DNA from: Lachnospiraceae bacterium
GTDB taxonomy: Bacteria; Bacillota; Clostridia; Lachnospirales; Lachnospiraceae
Assembly: GCA_017397645.1 (NCBI GenBank)
Contig: JAFQIE010000035.1
Span: 1-55,288 of the forward strand
Length of the DNA: 55,288 nt
Direction: 5' to 3'
A program made the position numbers and the translations under genes. Below are positions 1 through 7,754 of the stretch, in pieces; the first letter of the stretch is position 1; each line of letters begins with the position of its first letter. The notes beneath the pieces are model-generated. The model did no database searches. It saw only the letters and a list, made by a program, of their open reading frames with translations, and was not told where the DNA came from.

Positions 1-188
1 ACCAGGGGCCATAAGTATGCGGTCAGATCCGTATCATCACTCATAGGAGAAAGTTCTGTATTACCGCTACGAATCAGACCCATTTTTAGATGGTCTATTG
101 AAAGATATGGATATTTATATTTTTCAAGCAGTTTTTGAGCAAGTGCAGTTTTGCCCGTATGCGTTGCTCCGGTAATTAAAATAATCAT
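1..188 (-). CDS. P-loop kinase / ATP-binding protein (partial, 3' end outside window)
   Basis: Only the first 62 residues lie in the window; the gene runs off the left edge. The start MIILITGATHTGKT contains a Walker A loop (G7 to T14, GxxxxGKT), followed by a strand ending in SIDHLKMG, the arrangement seen in small AAA_33/adenylate-kinase-like NMP kinases and 2-phosphoglycerate-kinase-like proteins. The ATG is preceded by AGGTGAGAT. It is the most downstream visible member of a one-directional run of small accessory genes and shares its leader with the HD gene next to it. The substrate cannot be inferred. Confidence 0.7.
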   Translation of the reverse strand, partial: MIILITGATHTGKTALAQKLLEKYKYPYLSIDHLKMGLIRSGNTELSPMSDDTDLTAYLWPL

Positions 189-190
189 TA

Positions 191-240
191 TCTCACCTAC
201 AAATTCTTATTTTCCTAACTGTTCGACCTATTGGAATTTG
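191..240 (-). repeat. Shared gene-leader repeat, copy 1
   Basis: The DNA between the HD gene stop and the kinase start. Plus-strand 210-240 matches 915-945, in front of the HD gene, at 25 of 31 positions, and both are followed by AAATTC plus the ribosome binding site complement TCACCT. A 7-bp hairpin TTTGACG-AAG-CGTCAAA lies beside it (plus 237-253). Shorter versions (GAATTT then AGGTGAG or GGAGG) precede the GrpB and split-barrel genes. Confidence 0.55.
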
Positions 241-291
241 ACGCTTCGTCAAACTGAAATTTTCCGTTCTTCTTGCCCAACAACTTGGAAT

Positions 292-888
292 TTAGCAGTA
301 TATACATTTTTCGATATCAGGCAGTAATGAATATAAAGATTTCCCTATTATCTTTTCAAAATATTCTTTGTATTCATAAGTTTTATTCCATCTATCAATT
401 GAGAACGGATAAATTCCATATCTCCGCGTGGTATCAATAAATCTTTTTTCTAAAATACAAAAGCCATTAGCATCTGCAAGAGCATCGCAGAGGATTATCA
501 ATTTGTCATAATCATCATATTCCAATCTGTCTAAATACTCTTTTATAAAGGTATATTGTTCTTGGCTTATGTCTTTTTTACCAATATCAGCTTCAATATC
601 CTTTACTGGAAAAGAATGTGTCAAGCACACTCTTGCAACTTCATTCCAACCTTTTGAAACTGCATAATCATATCCGTCAATAATATGCCTAACTGCAGCA
701 ATCCCTGTTCTTCTACCAATATCATGAAGTAATCCACATACAAAGGCTTTTTCACTATCCATATTACAATTTTCTGCAATGATTTTTGCTGCCTGTGCAA
801 CATTATACGAATGACTCGTCCAAGGCCCTGGATTTAACTGTCCTGCAAGTTCCAATTCCATGATTGCATTTTCTATATTAGGAAACAT
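292..888 (-). CDS. HD-domain hydrolase
   Basis: A 198-residue soluble protein of the HD phosphohydrolase superfamily. The metal-binding signature is visible: H26 in the first helix region, H55-D56 in LLHDIGRR, and a later Asp in LCDALAD. Such proteins hydrolyse phosphomonoesters or nucleotides, but the substrate of this small stand-alone type is not known. The ATG at 888 has AGGTGAG close upstream. It belongs to the accessory gene run and is separated from its neighbours by the shared leader repeat. Confidence 0.8.
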   Translation of the reverse strand: MFPNIENAIMELELAGQLNPGPWTSHSYNVAQAAKIIAENCNMDSEKAFVCGLLHDIGRRTGIAAVRHIIDGYDYAVSKGWNEVARVCLTHSFPVKDIEADIGKKDISQEQYTFIKEYLDRLEYDDYDKLIILCDALADANGFCILEKRFIDTTRRYGIYPFSIDRWNKTYEYKEYFEKIIGKSLYSLLPDIEKCIYC

Positions 889-890
889 AA

Positions 891-945
891 TCTCACCTCT
901 CCACTAAATTCAAGTTTTTCTAATTGTTTTACATATTGGAAATTG
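891..945 (-). repeat. Shared gene-leader repeat, copy 2
   Basis: The DNA between the GrpB stop and the HD start. Plus-strand 915-945 aligns with 210-240 (25 of 31 identical), including the block CTAAYTGTT and ATTGGAA. Recurrence of the same leader in front of unrelated genes suggests that the genes arrived or were rearranged with their 5' flanks. Confidence 0.55.
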
Positions 946-1509
946 TCAGTATCTATTCCAATACAGTATTTTTGCTTTTTCGGTATATCCTTTTACAAAT
1001 TCAGTTTTCGCATTTGTATAGGCATCTCTGTTGTGCTCATATTTCTTCCATAACCTTAACTTTAATTCTTCATATTCCTTTGCTACCTCTGGATACTCAA
1101 TAAGATAATCTCTAAAATATAATTCGTCGTTATCTCCTACATATCTCAAATGTAAATGGAACACTGGCTCAGCAAACCCATTTTCAGTATACCCTTTATT
1201 AAAAGATAGTCTATTCTCGCTTTGCGACATACAAATATAACCACTATTTATTATTAAAGCTTTGTAGTCAAGCAAATTTCTTCCCTCTGGAATTTCCACG
1301 AGAATATCTATAATTGGTTTTGCCCAAATAGAAGAAATGGCAGTACTTCCAATATGGCTTATTCTTTCTGTTGAAGAAAAGGTGTTTTTCAATAGATATT
1401 CTTCCTCTGAATACCATTCTTGCCAACAAAGTTGATGCTCTGTTAAATATATAGGAAATAACTGCCACAGTTCTTCCAAAGTCATTTCTGATAATTTCTT
1501 GCCCATCAT
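946..1509 (-). CDS. GrpB family protein (UPF0157)
   Basis: About 187 residues. The central block HIGSTAISSIWAKPIIDI is the hallmark of the GrpB/UPF0157 family, a nucleotidyltransferase-fold group (conserved GS and D-x-L residues) sometimes fused to CoaE. The enzymatic function is unproven. The longest open frame begins 14 codons earlier, but AGGTGAG ends directly before paired ATG codons at 1509 and 1506, so one of these is the likely start. It lies in the accessory gene run. Confidence 0.8.
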   Translation of the reverse strand: MMGKKLSEMTLEELWQLFPIYLTEHQLCWQEWYSEEEYLLKNTFSSTERISHIGSTAISSIWAKPIIDILVEIPEGRNLLDYKALIINSGYICMSQSENRLSFNKGYTENGFAEPVFHLHLRYVGDNDELYFRDYLIEYPEVAKEYEELKLRLWKKYEHNRDAYTNAKTEFVKGYTEKAKILYWNRY

Positions 1510-1567
1510 TCTCACCTGCAAATTCAAATAAACACGTGCTTTCAGACTCACCAGAAGACTGAAATTT

Positions 1568-1936
1568 TTACTTTATTTCTACATTCTCTACTTTTACTTT
1601 GAACATAATAAAATGTTCCATTCCTACTGCACCAAATCTCTGTTGTAAAATAGGACATTCTTCAAGCATTCTTTGCTTTAACTCTTGATTGTCACATTCT
1701 GTTGCTATGCCAGTAATTCTAATCCATTCCCTTGATTCTACTTTCTTTGCGACAATCTGAATATGCTCATTTTCTCGCATCTGCTTGTGAGCATCGTTCA
1801 TGTCATTTGTAGATAAATATAAATCATCTCCAACTTCCATTACTGCACCGAAAGGTCTACCTGCTGGATAGTCACCATTTATAGACAATACAAAAAATGC
1901 ACCACATTCTTTCAAAAATTCATATGCTTTACTCAT
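1568..1936 (-). CDS. Pyridoxamine 5'-phosphate oxidase-like flavin-binding protein
   Basis: A 122-residue split beta-barrel protein (PNPOx-like). The start MSKAYEFLKECGAFFVLS, then GRPFGAVMEVGDDLYLSTN and a later EWIRITGIATE, are typical of small clostridial flavin- or heme-binding PNPOx-like proteins of unknown substrate. The open frame extends further upstream into the next gene, but a strong GGAGG lies 9 bases before the ATG at 1936, so that start is preferred. A second member of the same fold lies at 2574-2936. Confidence 0.75.
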   Translation of the reverse strand: MSKAYEFLKECGAFFVLSINGDYPAGRPFGAVMEVGDDLYLSTNDMNDAHKQMRENEHIQIVAKKVESREWIRITGIATECDNQELKQRMLEECPILQQRFGAVGMEHFIMFKVKVENVEIK

Positions 1937-1970
1937 TTTATTTTCCTCCGTTAAATTCAAATTTGTCACA

Positions 1971-2333
1971 CTACAGCGGACTTCCAACTTCAATCAAATT
2001 CCCATCTAAATCATAGAACCGTACTACCCTTTGCCCCCAACTGTGTGTCATAAGTCGGTTAACATATTCCACCGAAGGATACAGTCTTTCCAGTTTTTCA
2101 ACAAAGGCTTCAATGTCCTGTTCCTCAAAATACAATTCACAGGAATTATTTTTCGGAATAATGTCTTTCTCTAAAAAAGTGCTCCATATTTTTGCATCTT
2201 GCAACACAAGACCTTCCGTCAAAATCATATTGCCATCATTGTCAAGCACCACATCCATGCCGAATAAGTCATGGTAAAACTTTTTCGATTTCTCAATATC
2301 CTTCACAACGATTAGAACATTCTTTAATTTCAT
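1971..2333 (-). CDS. VOC (glyoxalase/bleomycin-resistance fold) protein
   Basis: A 120-residue single-module vicinal-oxygen-chelate protein. It opens with KNVLIVVKDIEKSKKFYHDL and ends with RFYDLDGNLIEVG, the two beta-alpha-beta halves that form the metal site as a dimer. The substrate is not predictable; members include glyoxalase I, dioxygenases and antibiotic-binding proteins. AAGGAG is placed well before the ATG. It follows the LUD remnant with an 18-base gap. Confidence 0.8.
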   Translation of the reverse strand: MKLKNVLIVVKDIEKSKKFYHDLFGMDVVLDNDGNMILTEGLVLQDAKIWSTFLEKDIIPKNNSCELYFEEQDIEAFVEKLERLYPSVEYVNRLMTHSWGQRVVRFYDLDGNLIEVGSPL

Positions 2334-2352
2334 AGCTGACGCTCCTTATTCG

Positions 2353-2573
2353 TCAATAACCCATCTCTTCATTTATCAGAATTACTTCATACTCTGCACC
2401 GGCGGGCTTACTCCACAGTACCGAGAGATTTCTGCATATCCGCTCCGGGCTGTTGCAGTCATAGCATTTGTCCTCTAAATTATTCTTTAATTTTGTGAAA
2501 TCATATATCATTGCTCTTGTCCCCGTATTCCTTTTTTGTAAGCCTGATAACCGATTAGTATGCTTTTTTACGA
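2353..2573 (-). pseudogene. Remnant of a LUD-domain (lactate-utilisation-type) protein
   Basis: The last ~45 codons, ending CYDCNSPERICRNL ... VILINEEMGY, match the conserved C-terminal end of LUD-domain proteins (LutC/YkgG-like, usually about 200 residues). The rest of the domain is missing: the frame runs straight into the neighbouring gene at 2574 with no credible start. The upstream 25 codons do not resemble a LUD protein. I read it as the stump of a deleted gene; a short expressed peptide is possible but unlikely. Confidence 0.55.
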
Positions 2574-2936
2574 CTACTCCACTAATTTCCCACAAATGTG
2601 CTCCGGAGTCAGCGCCAACAGTAATGTTCTGTTTGCATACTGTTTAATCTCTTCTTTGATATTAAGTGCCCATTCACCTAATTTGCTGTATCCTTCATCG
2701 TAAACACAAAAAGAGACTTTGTCGTCTTTTTGTAACGCATCTAACCTGTGACCCATTTTTCCACAGTGGAAATATATCTTTCCATCTTCCTCGTTGTACC
2801 AATGATTCATGGGCATCCCATATGGATAACCATCGTCACCGTTGACCGACAGGACACCTCTTTTCTCACTTTTTAGAATACGGACACACTCTTTCAAGGG
2901 CAGTGCTTTGTTCTTTCTTGTCAGTTCTCTGAACAT
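2574..2936 (-). CDS. NimA-like split-barrel flavoprotein with internal deletion
   Basis: 120 residues. The N-terminal ~90 residues (RGVLSVNGDDGYPYGMPMNH, IYFHCGKMGHRLDAL, VSFCVYDEG) are typical of NimA-like PNPOx proteins, and the end LALTPEHICGKLVE is the family's usual C terminus. Between GEWALNIK and EEIKQYANRT, roughly 35-45 residues normally present (the second half of the barrel, with a Phe-Gly-x-I strand) are absent, with the frame kept. Typical members are about 155-160 residues, so this copy is probably non-functional or altered. It overlaps the upstream GNAT gene by 16 bases, indicating coupling. Confidence 0.65.
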   Translation of the reverse strand: MFRELTRKNKALPLKECVRILKSEKRGVLSVNGDDGYPYGMPMNHWYNEEDGKIYFHCGKMGHRLDALQKDDKVSFCVYDEGYSKLGEWALNIKEEIKQYANRTLLLALTPEHICGKLVE

Positions 2937-3448
2937 TTCGCGTTCTCCTCCTTTAAGTTCATGTACATATAGTCGGAAGAAATATTATCTCCTGCAATCT
3001 GCAGAAATGCGGGATGAGAACCTATTCTACGAAATCCATATTTCTCGTACAGTTTTATTGCGCGCAAATTATCACTGCGAACCTCTAAATCGATGATTTC
3101 ATATCGATTCTCCTTGGCAAAAAGTATGACTTCTTCTGTCAGCCTACTTCCTATCCCGCGCCCCCAGTAATCTTTCGCCACAGAAAGACCAAAATCACCC
3201 CTGTGACTCATACGGCGTGGCATACGGTTTAAACTGGCAATTCCTATAATTCTATCACCATCCTTGGCCACAAGCATAAGGTCATCCGACTTTTCTATCT
3301 CTGCAATATAAGATTCCTCTGCCTCAGCAGAAAATGGCATGCCCTCAGAACCAAAAGTCAGATAATCTGTCTCCCCACCTACTAGCTTTAAGTACTCTAA
3401 AATATTAGACGCATCACCGGGCGATGCTTTTTCTATTATAATATTCAT
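2921..3448 (-). CDS. GNAT family N-acetyltransferase
   Basis: 175 residues with the GNAT fold: DFGLSVAKDYWGRGIGSRL is motif A (the acetyl-CoA pyrophosphate loop, GRGIGS), and NLRAIKLYEKYGFRRIG is motif B. This type (RimI/Rim-like, cytosolic) acetylates an amine on a protein N terminus or small molecule; the acceptor is unknown. GGAGGTGATT lies ahead of the ATG. Its 3' end overlaps the start of the NimA-like gene. Confidence 0.85.
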   Translation of the reverse strand: MNIIIEKASPGDASNILEYLKLVGGETDYLTFGSEGMPFSAEAEESYIAEIEKSDDLMLVAKDGDRIIGIASLNRMPRRMSHRGDFGLSVAKDYWGRGIGSRLTEEVILFAKENRYEIIDLEVRSDNLRAIKLYEKYGFRRIGSHPAFLQIAGDNISSDYMYMNLKEENAKCSEN

Positions 3449-3643
3449 ACATAATCACCTCCGAGAAAACAATCTTCTCTGATTCTCCCTCATTGTACAA
3501 AGATAGCGGGGTAAATCCCCGCCAGCCGGTGGACCAGGACCTTTCGGTCAGCCCAATCACAATGTACTTCGTCCAACAGATTCTTGTCTGTAGTTTTATT
3601 ATATATTTTTTTGTTGGAATAGCAACTACTTTTATTATTTTTA
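3449..3643. other. Intergenic region with a GC-rich hairpin
   Basis: 195 bases between the GNAT start and the stop of the acetyltransferase gene. It contains a perfect GCGGGG-TAAAT-CCCCGC hairpin (about 3507-3523) without a following T-run, then AT-rich DNA. The open frames here resemble nothing I recognise; a decayed gene is possible. Confidence 0.4.
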
Positions 3644-4276
3644 TTAATACACAAATCCACGCCCTACGATATCCGCCCAAGCTTCATCGTCAATTTCTTC
3701 ATCTTTGAAAAGTTTGCGTTTGTCTGCTTCGGTGATTGGTCTTATCACTCGGCAGGGATTTCCCGCAGCTACACACCAGTCAGGAATGTCCTTTGTCACC
3801 ACGCTACCCGCACCAATTACCACATTATCTCCGATATGTACACCGGGACATATGACTGTGTTGCCACCAATCCAAACATTGTCTCCGATGGTAATTTCTT
3901 TTCCATATTCATATAACGAATTACGGGTAGAAGGGTAAATGGGATGCCCTGCCGCATAGATTGCCACATTGGGCGCCATCTGGCAGTTGTCACCAATTTT
4001 CACTTTTGCCACATCTATAATGGTGCAGTTATAGTTTGCAAAGAAATTTTTACCCACCTCAATATGGGAACCATAGTCGCAATAAAACGGCGGATTGATA
4101 AATGCTCCTTCAGACTTGCCCAAAAGTTCCTTTACCACCTCAGCGATGCCGGCAAAATCACTTCTATCCATAAAATTCAGCCTTTGCAAAATCTTTCTGC
4201 ACTCTGCCTGCTGGGCCATAACTGCACCATCAGAAATATATGCCATTTCTTTATCTCTGCGTTCAATGTTATCCAT
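3644..4276 (-). CDS. Sugar O-acetyltransferase (LacA/Maa type, hexapeptide repeat)
   Basis: About 210 residues. A left-handed beta-helix is evident from hexapeptide repeats (ITIGDNVWIGGNTVICPG, VHIGDNVVIGAGSVVTKD), with the family block NYNCTIIDVAKVKIGDN and the catalytic-His segment AAGHPIYP. Galactoside and maltose O-acetyltransferases transfer acetyl from acetyl-CoA to sugar hydroxyls as trimers. The ATG at 4276 is preferred (GGAG nine bases upstream); it overlaps the stop of the XRE gene by 8 bases, so the two are probably translationally coupled. Confidence 0.85.
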   Translation of the reverse strand: MDNIERRDKEMAYISDGAVMAQQAECRKILQRLNFMDRSDFAGIAEVVKELLGKSEGAFINPPFYCDYGSHIEVGKNFFANYNCTIIDVAKVKIGDNCQMAPNVAIYAAGHPIYPSTRNSLYEYGKEITIGDNVWIGGNTVICPGVHIGDNVVIGAGSVVTKDIPDWCVAAGNPCRVIRPITEADKRKLFKDEEIDDEAWADIVGRGFVY

Positions 4277-5288
4277 TGTCTTTATCTCCATATTCCTTTT
4301 TCGTAACTCTAATCACACCTATCTCAATGAAGAACAAGCCTATCACAGCTATTGAAGTCAAACAAATAAAATGTACATTGCCGGTGGTGCACTGCGCCCA
4401 GTTATAGAAATCCACTTCATAGTAATTCTCTCTTATTCCAAACAATAGGTTTATAAGATGACCGGTAAAATAGTATCCAACGATACTGAACAAGGCGCAG
4501 ATGCCTGCCTTGAGAAATCCATCCAACCGAAAGGTACAAATAAACGCGCATAGAATAGCAAGAAGATAACCATAACATGTGAGCAGTATGGAGGCGCCCA
4601 ACATAAACGGATACCAAATGTGGATGCTCATCAACAACAAAATGGTCAAGGCCATTGCACTCGTAAATGAAATAAGAAATTTGTATCGGGATAGTTTTGT
4701 CCTGGACAAAAGAATCGGTACAAACAACAAATCATAACCTAATAATGTACCTACACAGGCAATCCCCAGCCATGACATACCACCTGTATAGATTGCACAC
4801 GTCAATAACACCCCGCAAATAGAAAGATAGGTACTAGCAAAAAAAGCAAGCACCTTATTCTTCTCAAAAAAGGACGTGATTGTGGGTAAAAATGTATATG
4901 CACACACCAACGAGGACAAAACAATGTAGAACCATGACAGTTTATGGTTTACCGCAAGGTTGCAGATAAAACAAGTCAATAGCGCGACAGCGTAGAATAT
5001 GGTTGGGATCCAGAACCAGAGCCGACTAATTTTTTGAAATTTTCGCGCGTCACGCTCTATCCCTCTCGTCCTAGTATCTGTGGTGGCAGTAACAAACTCA
5101 TGCTCGCTAATATCAAGAGTACGGCAAATATCGGAGATCAAAGTAATGTCTGGGTAAGATACTCCCCGTTCCCATTTACTGATGGCCCCCTCCGTCACAA
5201 ACAGCAAATCCGCCAACTCTCTTTGCGAATAATTCTTTTCTATGCGCTTGGCTTTGATGAATTCCCCAAATGTCTTTTTATCAGTCAT
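4269..5288 (-). CDS. XRE-family regulator with C-terminal membrane domain
   Basis: 339 residues. Positions ~7-60 form a Cro/CI helix-turn-helix (KRIEKNYSQRELADLLFVTE then GAISKWERGVSYPD). After a ~30-residue linker, residues ~90-330 contain seven or eight hydrophobic segments, so the DNA-binding domain is tethered to the membrane. Such fusions are common in Clostridia and are presumed to sense envelope or small-molecule cues; no target is evident. A GGAGGTGATTT site precedes the ATG. It is co-directional and coupled with the acetyltransferase. Confidence 0.85.
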   Translation of the reverse strand: MTDKKTFGEFIKAKRIEKNYSQRELADLLFVTEGAISKWERGVSYPDITLISDICRTLDISEHEFVTATTDTRTRGIERDARKFQKISRLWFWIPTIFYAVALLTCFICNLAVNHKLSWFYIVLSSLVCAYTFLPTITSFFEKNKVLAFFASTYLSICGVLLTCAIYTGGMSWLGIACVGTLLGYDLLFVPILLSRTKLSRYKFLISFTSAMALTILLLMSIHIWYPFMLGASILLTCYGYLLAILCAFICTFRLDGFLKAGICALFSIVGYYFTGHLINLLFGIRENYYEVDFYNWAQCTTGNVHFICLTSIAVIGLFFIEIGVIRVTKKEYGDKDNG

Positions 5289-5392
5289 TTTAAATCACCT
5301 CCGCTTAACATTCTATGGCACCTCATGTTTGCTGCCAATGGATTGTTAGGCTACCCTCGATTTATGATGCAAATTCTGCTTAAAGTCTTCCT

Positions 5393-5806
5393 TTATAAAA
5401 CCATCACCAAGGTACCAACACCAATCAGCACACATCCTATCAAGGATTTGATGGTAAACTGCTCGTGCAGGAATACAAATGCTAAAATCAGGGTAATCAC
5501 CACACTTAGTTTGTCAATGGGTACCACCTTAGATGCTTCTCCCACCTGTAATGCTTTGTAATAGCATAGCCAGGATCCACCCGTTGCCAAACCGGAGAGT
5601 ATCAGGAATAACCAACTTCTTTTGCTGATCTCTGTAATTCCACTCTGCGTATTCGTAAGAAACACCATTCCCCAGGCCATTACAACAACCACCATCGTTC
5701 TAATCGCCGTTGCCAGATTGGAGTTTACGCCTTCAATACCAATTTTTGCCAATATAGATGTCAGTGCCGCAAATACTGCGGATGACAAAGCCAGTATAAA
5801 CCACAT
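5393..5806 (-). CDS. EamA/DMT family small permease
   Basis: 137 residues with a single EamA module (half the size of the usual two-module DMT transporters): hydrophobic segments at ~3-25, 35-52, 67-88, 98-115 and 120-137, ending KSLIGCVLIGVGTLVMVL. Such four-to-five-helix members dimerise and export or import small metabolites; the substrate is unknown. GAGGACAAACAT leads into the ATG. This is the upstream end of the minus-strand accessory run. Confidence 0.75.
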   Translation of the reverse strand: MWFILALSSAVFAALTSILAKIGIEGVNSNLATAIRTMVVVVMAWGMVFLTNTQSGITEISKRSWLFLILSGLATGGSWLCYYKALQVGEASKVVPIDKLSVVITLILAFVFLHEQFTIKSLIGCVLIGVGTLVMVL

Positions 5807-6041
5807 ATGTTTGTCCTCATTCTTATATATATTGTATCTTTTTTCCCGTAACTTTCTCTATAAACTCCCGGAACTCTTCTAAAGTTCCTCCCTCGATGCT
5901 TTCCTTTTCTTTATTTTACCACACACGGCTCTCTTACTCAACGCAAAATGCACTTTGCCCACATTGACGGGCTTGCTTTGATTATGCTATGATTGAAACA
6001 GAAATCGGCATAGAAGAACCCGAAAAACGAGGCAGATACTT
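5807..6041. other. Divergent intergenic region
   Basis: 235 bases separating the minus-strand EamA gene from the plus-strand SGNH hydrolase. It holds the hydrolase promoter (5964-5993), a perfect GGAACT...AGTTCC hairpin near 5868-5886, and, on the minus strand, a ~45-codon open stretch without a start (IEGGTLEEFREFIEKVTGKK) that looks more like coding sequence than spacer and may be a gene remnant. Confidence 0.4.
5964..5993 (+). promoter_or_regulatory. Sigma-A-type promoter for the SGNH hydrolase
   Basis: TTGACG (5964-5969) and TATGAT (5988-5993) separated by 18 bases, about 50 bases before the ATG at 6042. Confidence 0.6.
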
Positions 6042-7490
6042 ATGAATAAAAGAAAGATTTTTTTAGTTACAATAATTATCATTTTATTAGCGACTGTGGG
6101 AGGTATTTTTTACTTTATTTGGCTCCCCCAATATCAGGATAAAAAAGCAAGGGAAAACGATGTTGCAGTCGTATCCGGTGAGTCATTCCAACAGTTACTT
6201 GCATCAAATTTCGACACAGATCTTTTGGATGCTTATCCATTGGAATATTTTAGAGGTTACGCCACCTACAAAGCAGAGTATCGTTTTAAAGACAACTTCG
6301 ATTTGGCAGACTATCTGAACACCGTATTGGCGGTAAATCAAGATGTTTTAGAGGTATATACTTTTGTGGCAGTAGAAACCGAAGAAGACAAAGCAACCGA
6401 GGATTCCACCGAAAAAATCACTCTGCAGGATGTTGTGCAAACTTATCCCTATGTCACTTTCCGATTTATGCTTCCGGGATATTCTCTTGATTATCTGAAG
6501 GCGCAGGAAATCGCTGTGGCTGATGCCTATTATGAGCAGCTTCTCGGCTTTTACGAAAACCTTGCCCCTTATTCTAATGTCGTATTCTATTATTTCGGCG
6601 ATGTGGATTGGCTGATTTCTAATCCGGCGAACTACGTGGATGGTATGATTTGCAATAGAGATGTGAATACCCATTTGATGACCCAGACGCTGGCAAGTGA
6701 TGATTATATGGTGGACGAGGATGGTCTGGAGCCACTGCTTGAAAAGGTGCAGAAACGCGTGACCAGAGAAAAAATAACTCCTCCCGACAGCTACCCTATG
6801 CCGGATACCGCCATCGTGTTTATGGGCGACAGTATTATAGGTAATTTCAAAGGTTCTCTTTCCATACCGGGATTTGTAGGCGGATTATCCGGCGCAAACA
6901 CGTATAACTTTGCCGTAGGCGGAACAACTGCCTCCTCAGAGACCGCAGATACAGAAGAAGGTTTTCACCAGATGCTTTCTTACTTTCTGAACGGGGAGGG
7001 TATGATCGAACATGAAAATGCCAATGCGGAAATTGAAAGATTTAAGAAGGAATACAGAAAAAATCAGAAACTTTGCTTCGTGATAGGATTTGGATTAAAT
7101 GATTATTTCACCGGGCGCGTTGTCGCAACAACGCCGGACGCAGATATCACCACTTTCTACGGAGCACTCAAGTCCGGTATCTTAAGGATAAAAGAAGTTT
7201 ATCCCAATGCAGAGTTTGTCCTGCTGACGCCACCCTATGTGCTATCCTTTGAGTATGGCTCCTTGATACAAAGCGATGTGGGAGGCAATCTATTGGCTTA
7301 TGTAGAAACTGTGGCCGCAGTTGCAGAAGATTTGGATGTTACTTGGATTGACCAATTTTACGGCTTGGATATTTACAAAGACAATGTTCTTGATTATCTT
7401 CTGGACGATTGTCACTACAACGAAAAAGGCCGCATATTGATGGCGAGAAATATGTTGCCGTATTTGTATGATTTATTGGCAGAAAAATAA
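6042..7490 (+). CDS. Membrane-anchored SGNH/GDSL-type hydrolase
   Basis: 482 residues. An N-terminal signal anchor (~5-28) is followed by a ~220-residue extracellular region I do not recognise, then an SGNH hydrolase domain from ~residue 250. Block I is IVFMGDSIIGNF (nucleophile Ser), block II has GANTYNFAVGG, block III is GFGLNDYF (GxND), and block V is DDCHYNEKG with the Asp-x-x-His pair. This family includes acyl esterases acting on cell-surface glycans. The gene is monocistronic: its own promoter lies upstream and a 16-bp terminator hairpin begins at the stop codon. AGGCAG is a modest ribosome binding site. Confidence 0.75.
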   Translation: MNKRKIFLVTIIIILLATVGGIFYFIWLPQYQDKKARENDVAVVSGESFQQLLASNFDTDLLDAYPLEYFRGYATYKAEYRFKDNFDLADYLNTVLAVNQDVLEVYTFVAVETEEDKATEDSTEKITLQDVVQTYPYVTFRFMLPGYSLDYLKAQEIAVADAYYEQLLGFYENLAPYSNVVFYYFGDVDWLISNPANYVDGMICNRDVNTHLMTQTLASDDYMVDEDGLEPLLEKVQKRVTREKITPPDSYPMPDTAIVFMGDSIIGNFKGSLSIPGFVGGLSGANTYNFAVGGTTASSETADTEEGFHQMLSYFLNGEGMIEHENANAEIERFKKEYRKNQKLCFVIGFGLNDYFTGRVVATTPDADITTFYGALKSGILRIKEVYPNAEFVLLTPPYVLSFEYGSLIQSDVGGNLLAYVETVAAVAEDLDVTWIDQFYGLDIYKDNVLDYLLDDCHYNEKGRILMARNMLPYLYDLLAEK

Positions 7491-7526
7491 AAAATCGGTA
7501 TGCTTCTGCTGAAGTATACCGATTTT
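7491..7526. terminator. Bidirectional intrinsic terminator
   Basis: A 16-bp stem (7491-7506 with 7511-7526, one G-T pair) and 4-base loop lies between the SGNH gene and the convergent tRNA-Ser. Read on the minus strand it is followed by TTTTTTATTTTT, so it should terminate the tRNA transcript strongly; on the plus strand the T-run is only four. Confidence 0.8.
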
Positions 7527-7529
7527 GAG

Positions 7530-7617
7530 CGGAGAAAGAGGGATTTGAACCCTCGCGCCGGTTGCCCGACCTACACCCTTAGCAGGGGCGCCTCTTCGGC
7601 CTCTTGAGTATTTCTCC
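7530..7617 (-). tRNA. tRNA-Ser (GCT)
   Basis: 88 bases with acceptor GGAGAAA pairing TTTCTCC, discriminator G, a long variable arm typical of serine tRNAs (around 7558-7572), and anticodon loop CTGCTAA giving anticodon GCT. The T-loop is GGTTCAAATCC. No CCA is encoded. It is transcribed from its own promoter at 7679-7707. Confidence 0.93.
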
Positions 7618-7678
7618 ACAATCCGAACTGCGTCTCTACCAATATTTGGTTTTAGTCACTTCGTGTGACGCAAAATTC

Positions 7679-7707
7679 ATTATACATAAGCCACCCTGCT
7701 TTGTCAA
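7679..7707 (-). promoter_or_regulatory. Consensus promoter for tRNA-Ser
   Basis: On the minus strand TTGACA (7707-7702), 17 bases, TATAAT (7684-7679): a perfect sigma-A promoter. The ~55-base leader before the tRNA contains a small GTCAC/GTGAC hairpin (about 7655-7669). Confidence 0.85.
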
Positions 7708-7754
7708 TGGATTTTTTCAAGCATTTTCCCGCAGGGTTGGCTTTAGTATCTGTT

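Noticed and set aside
191-300. Integron attC site between the kinase and HD genes (GCCCAAC and GTTCGAC boxes)
   Set aside because: The boxes are in the wrong order for RYYYAAC...GTTRRRY, one deviates from consensus, no imperfect attC fold forms, and no integron integrase is in the window.
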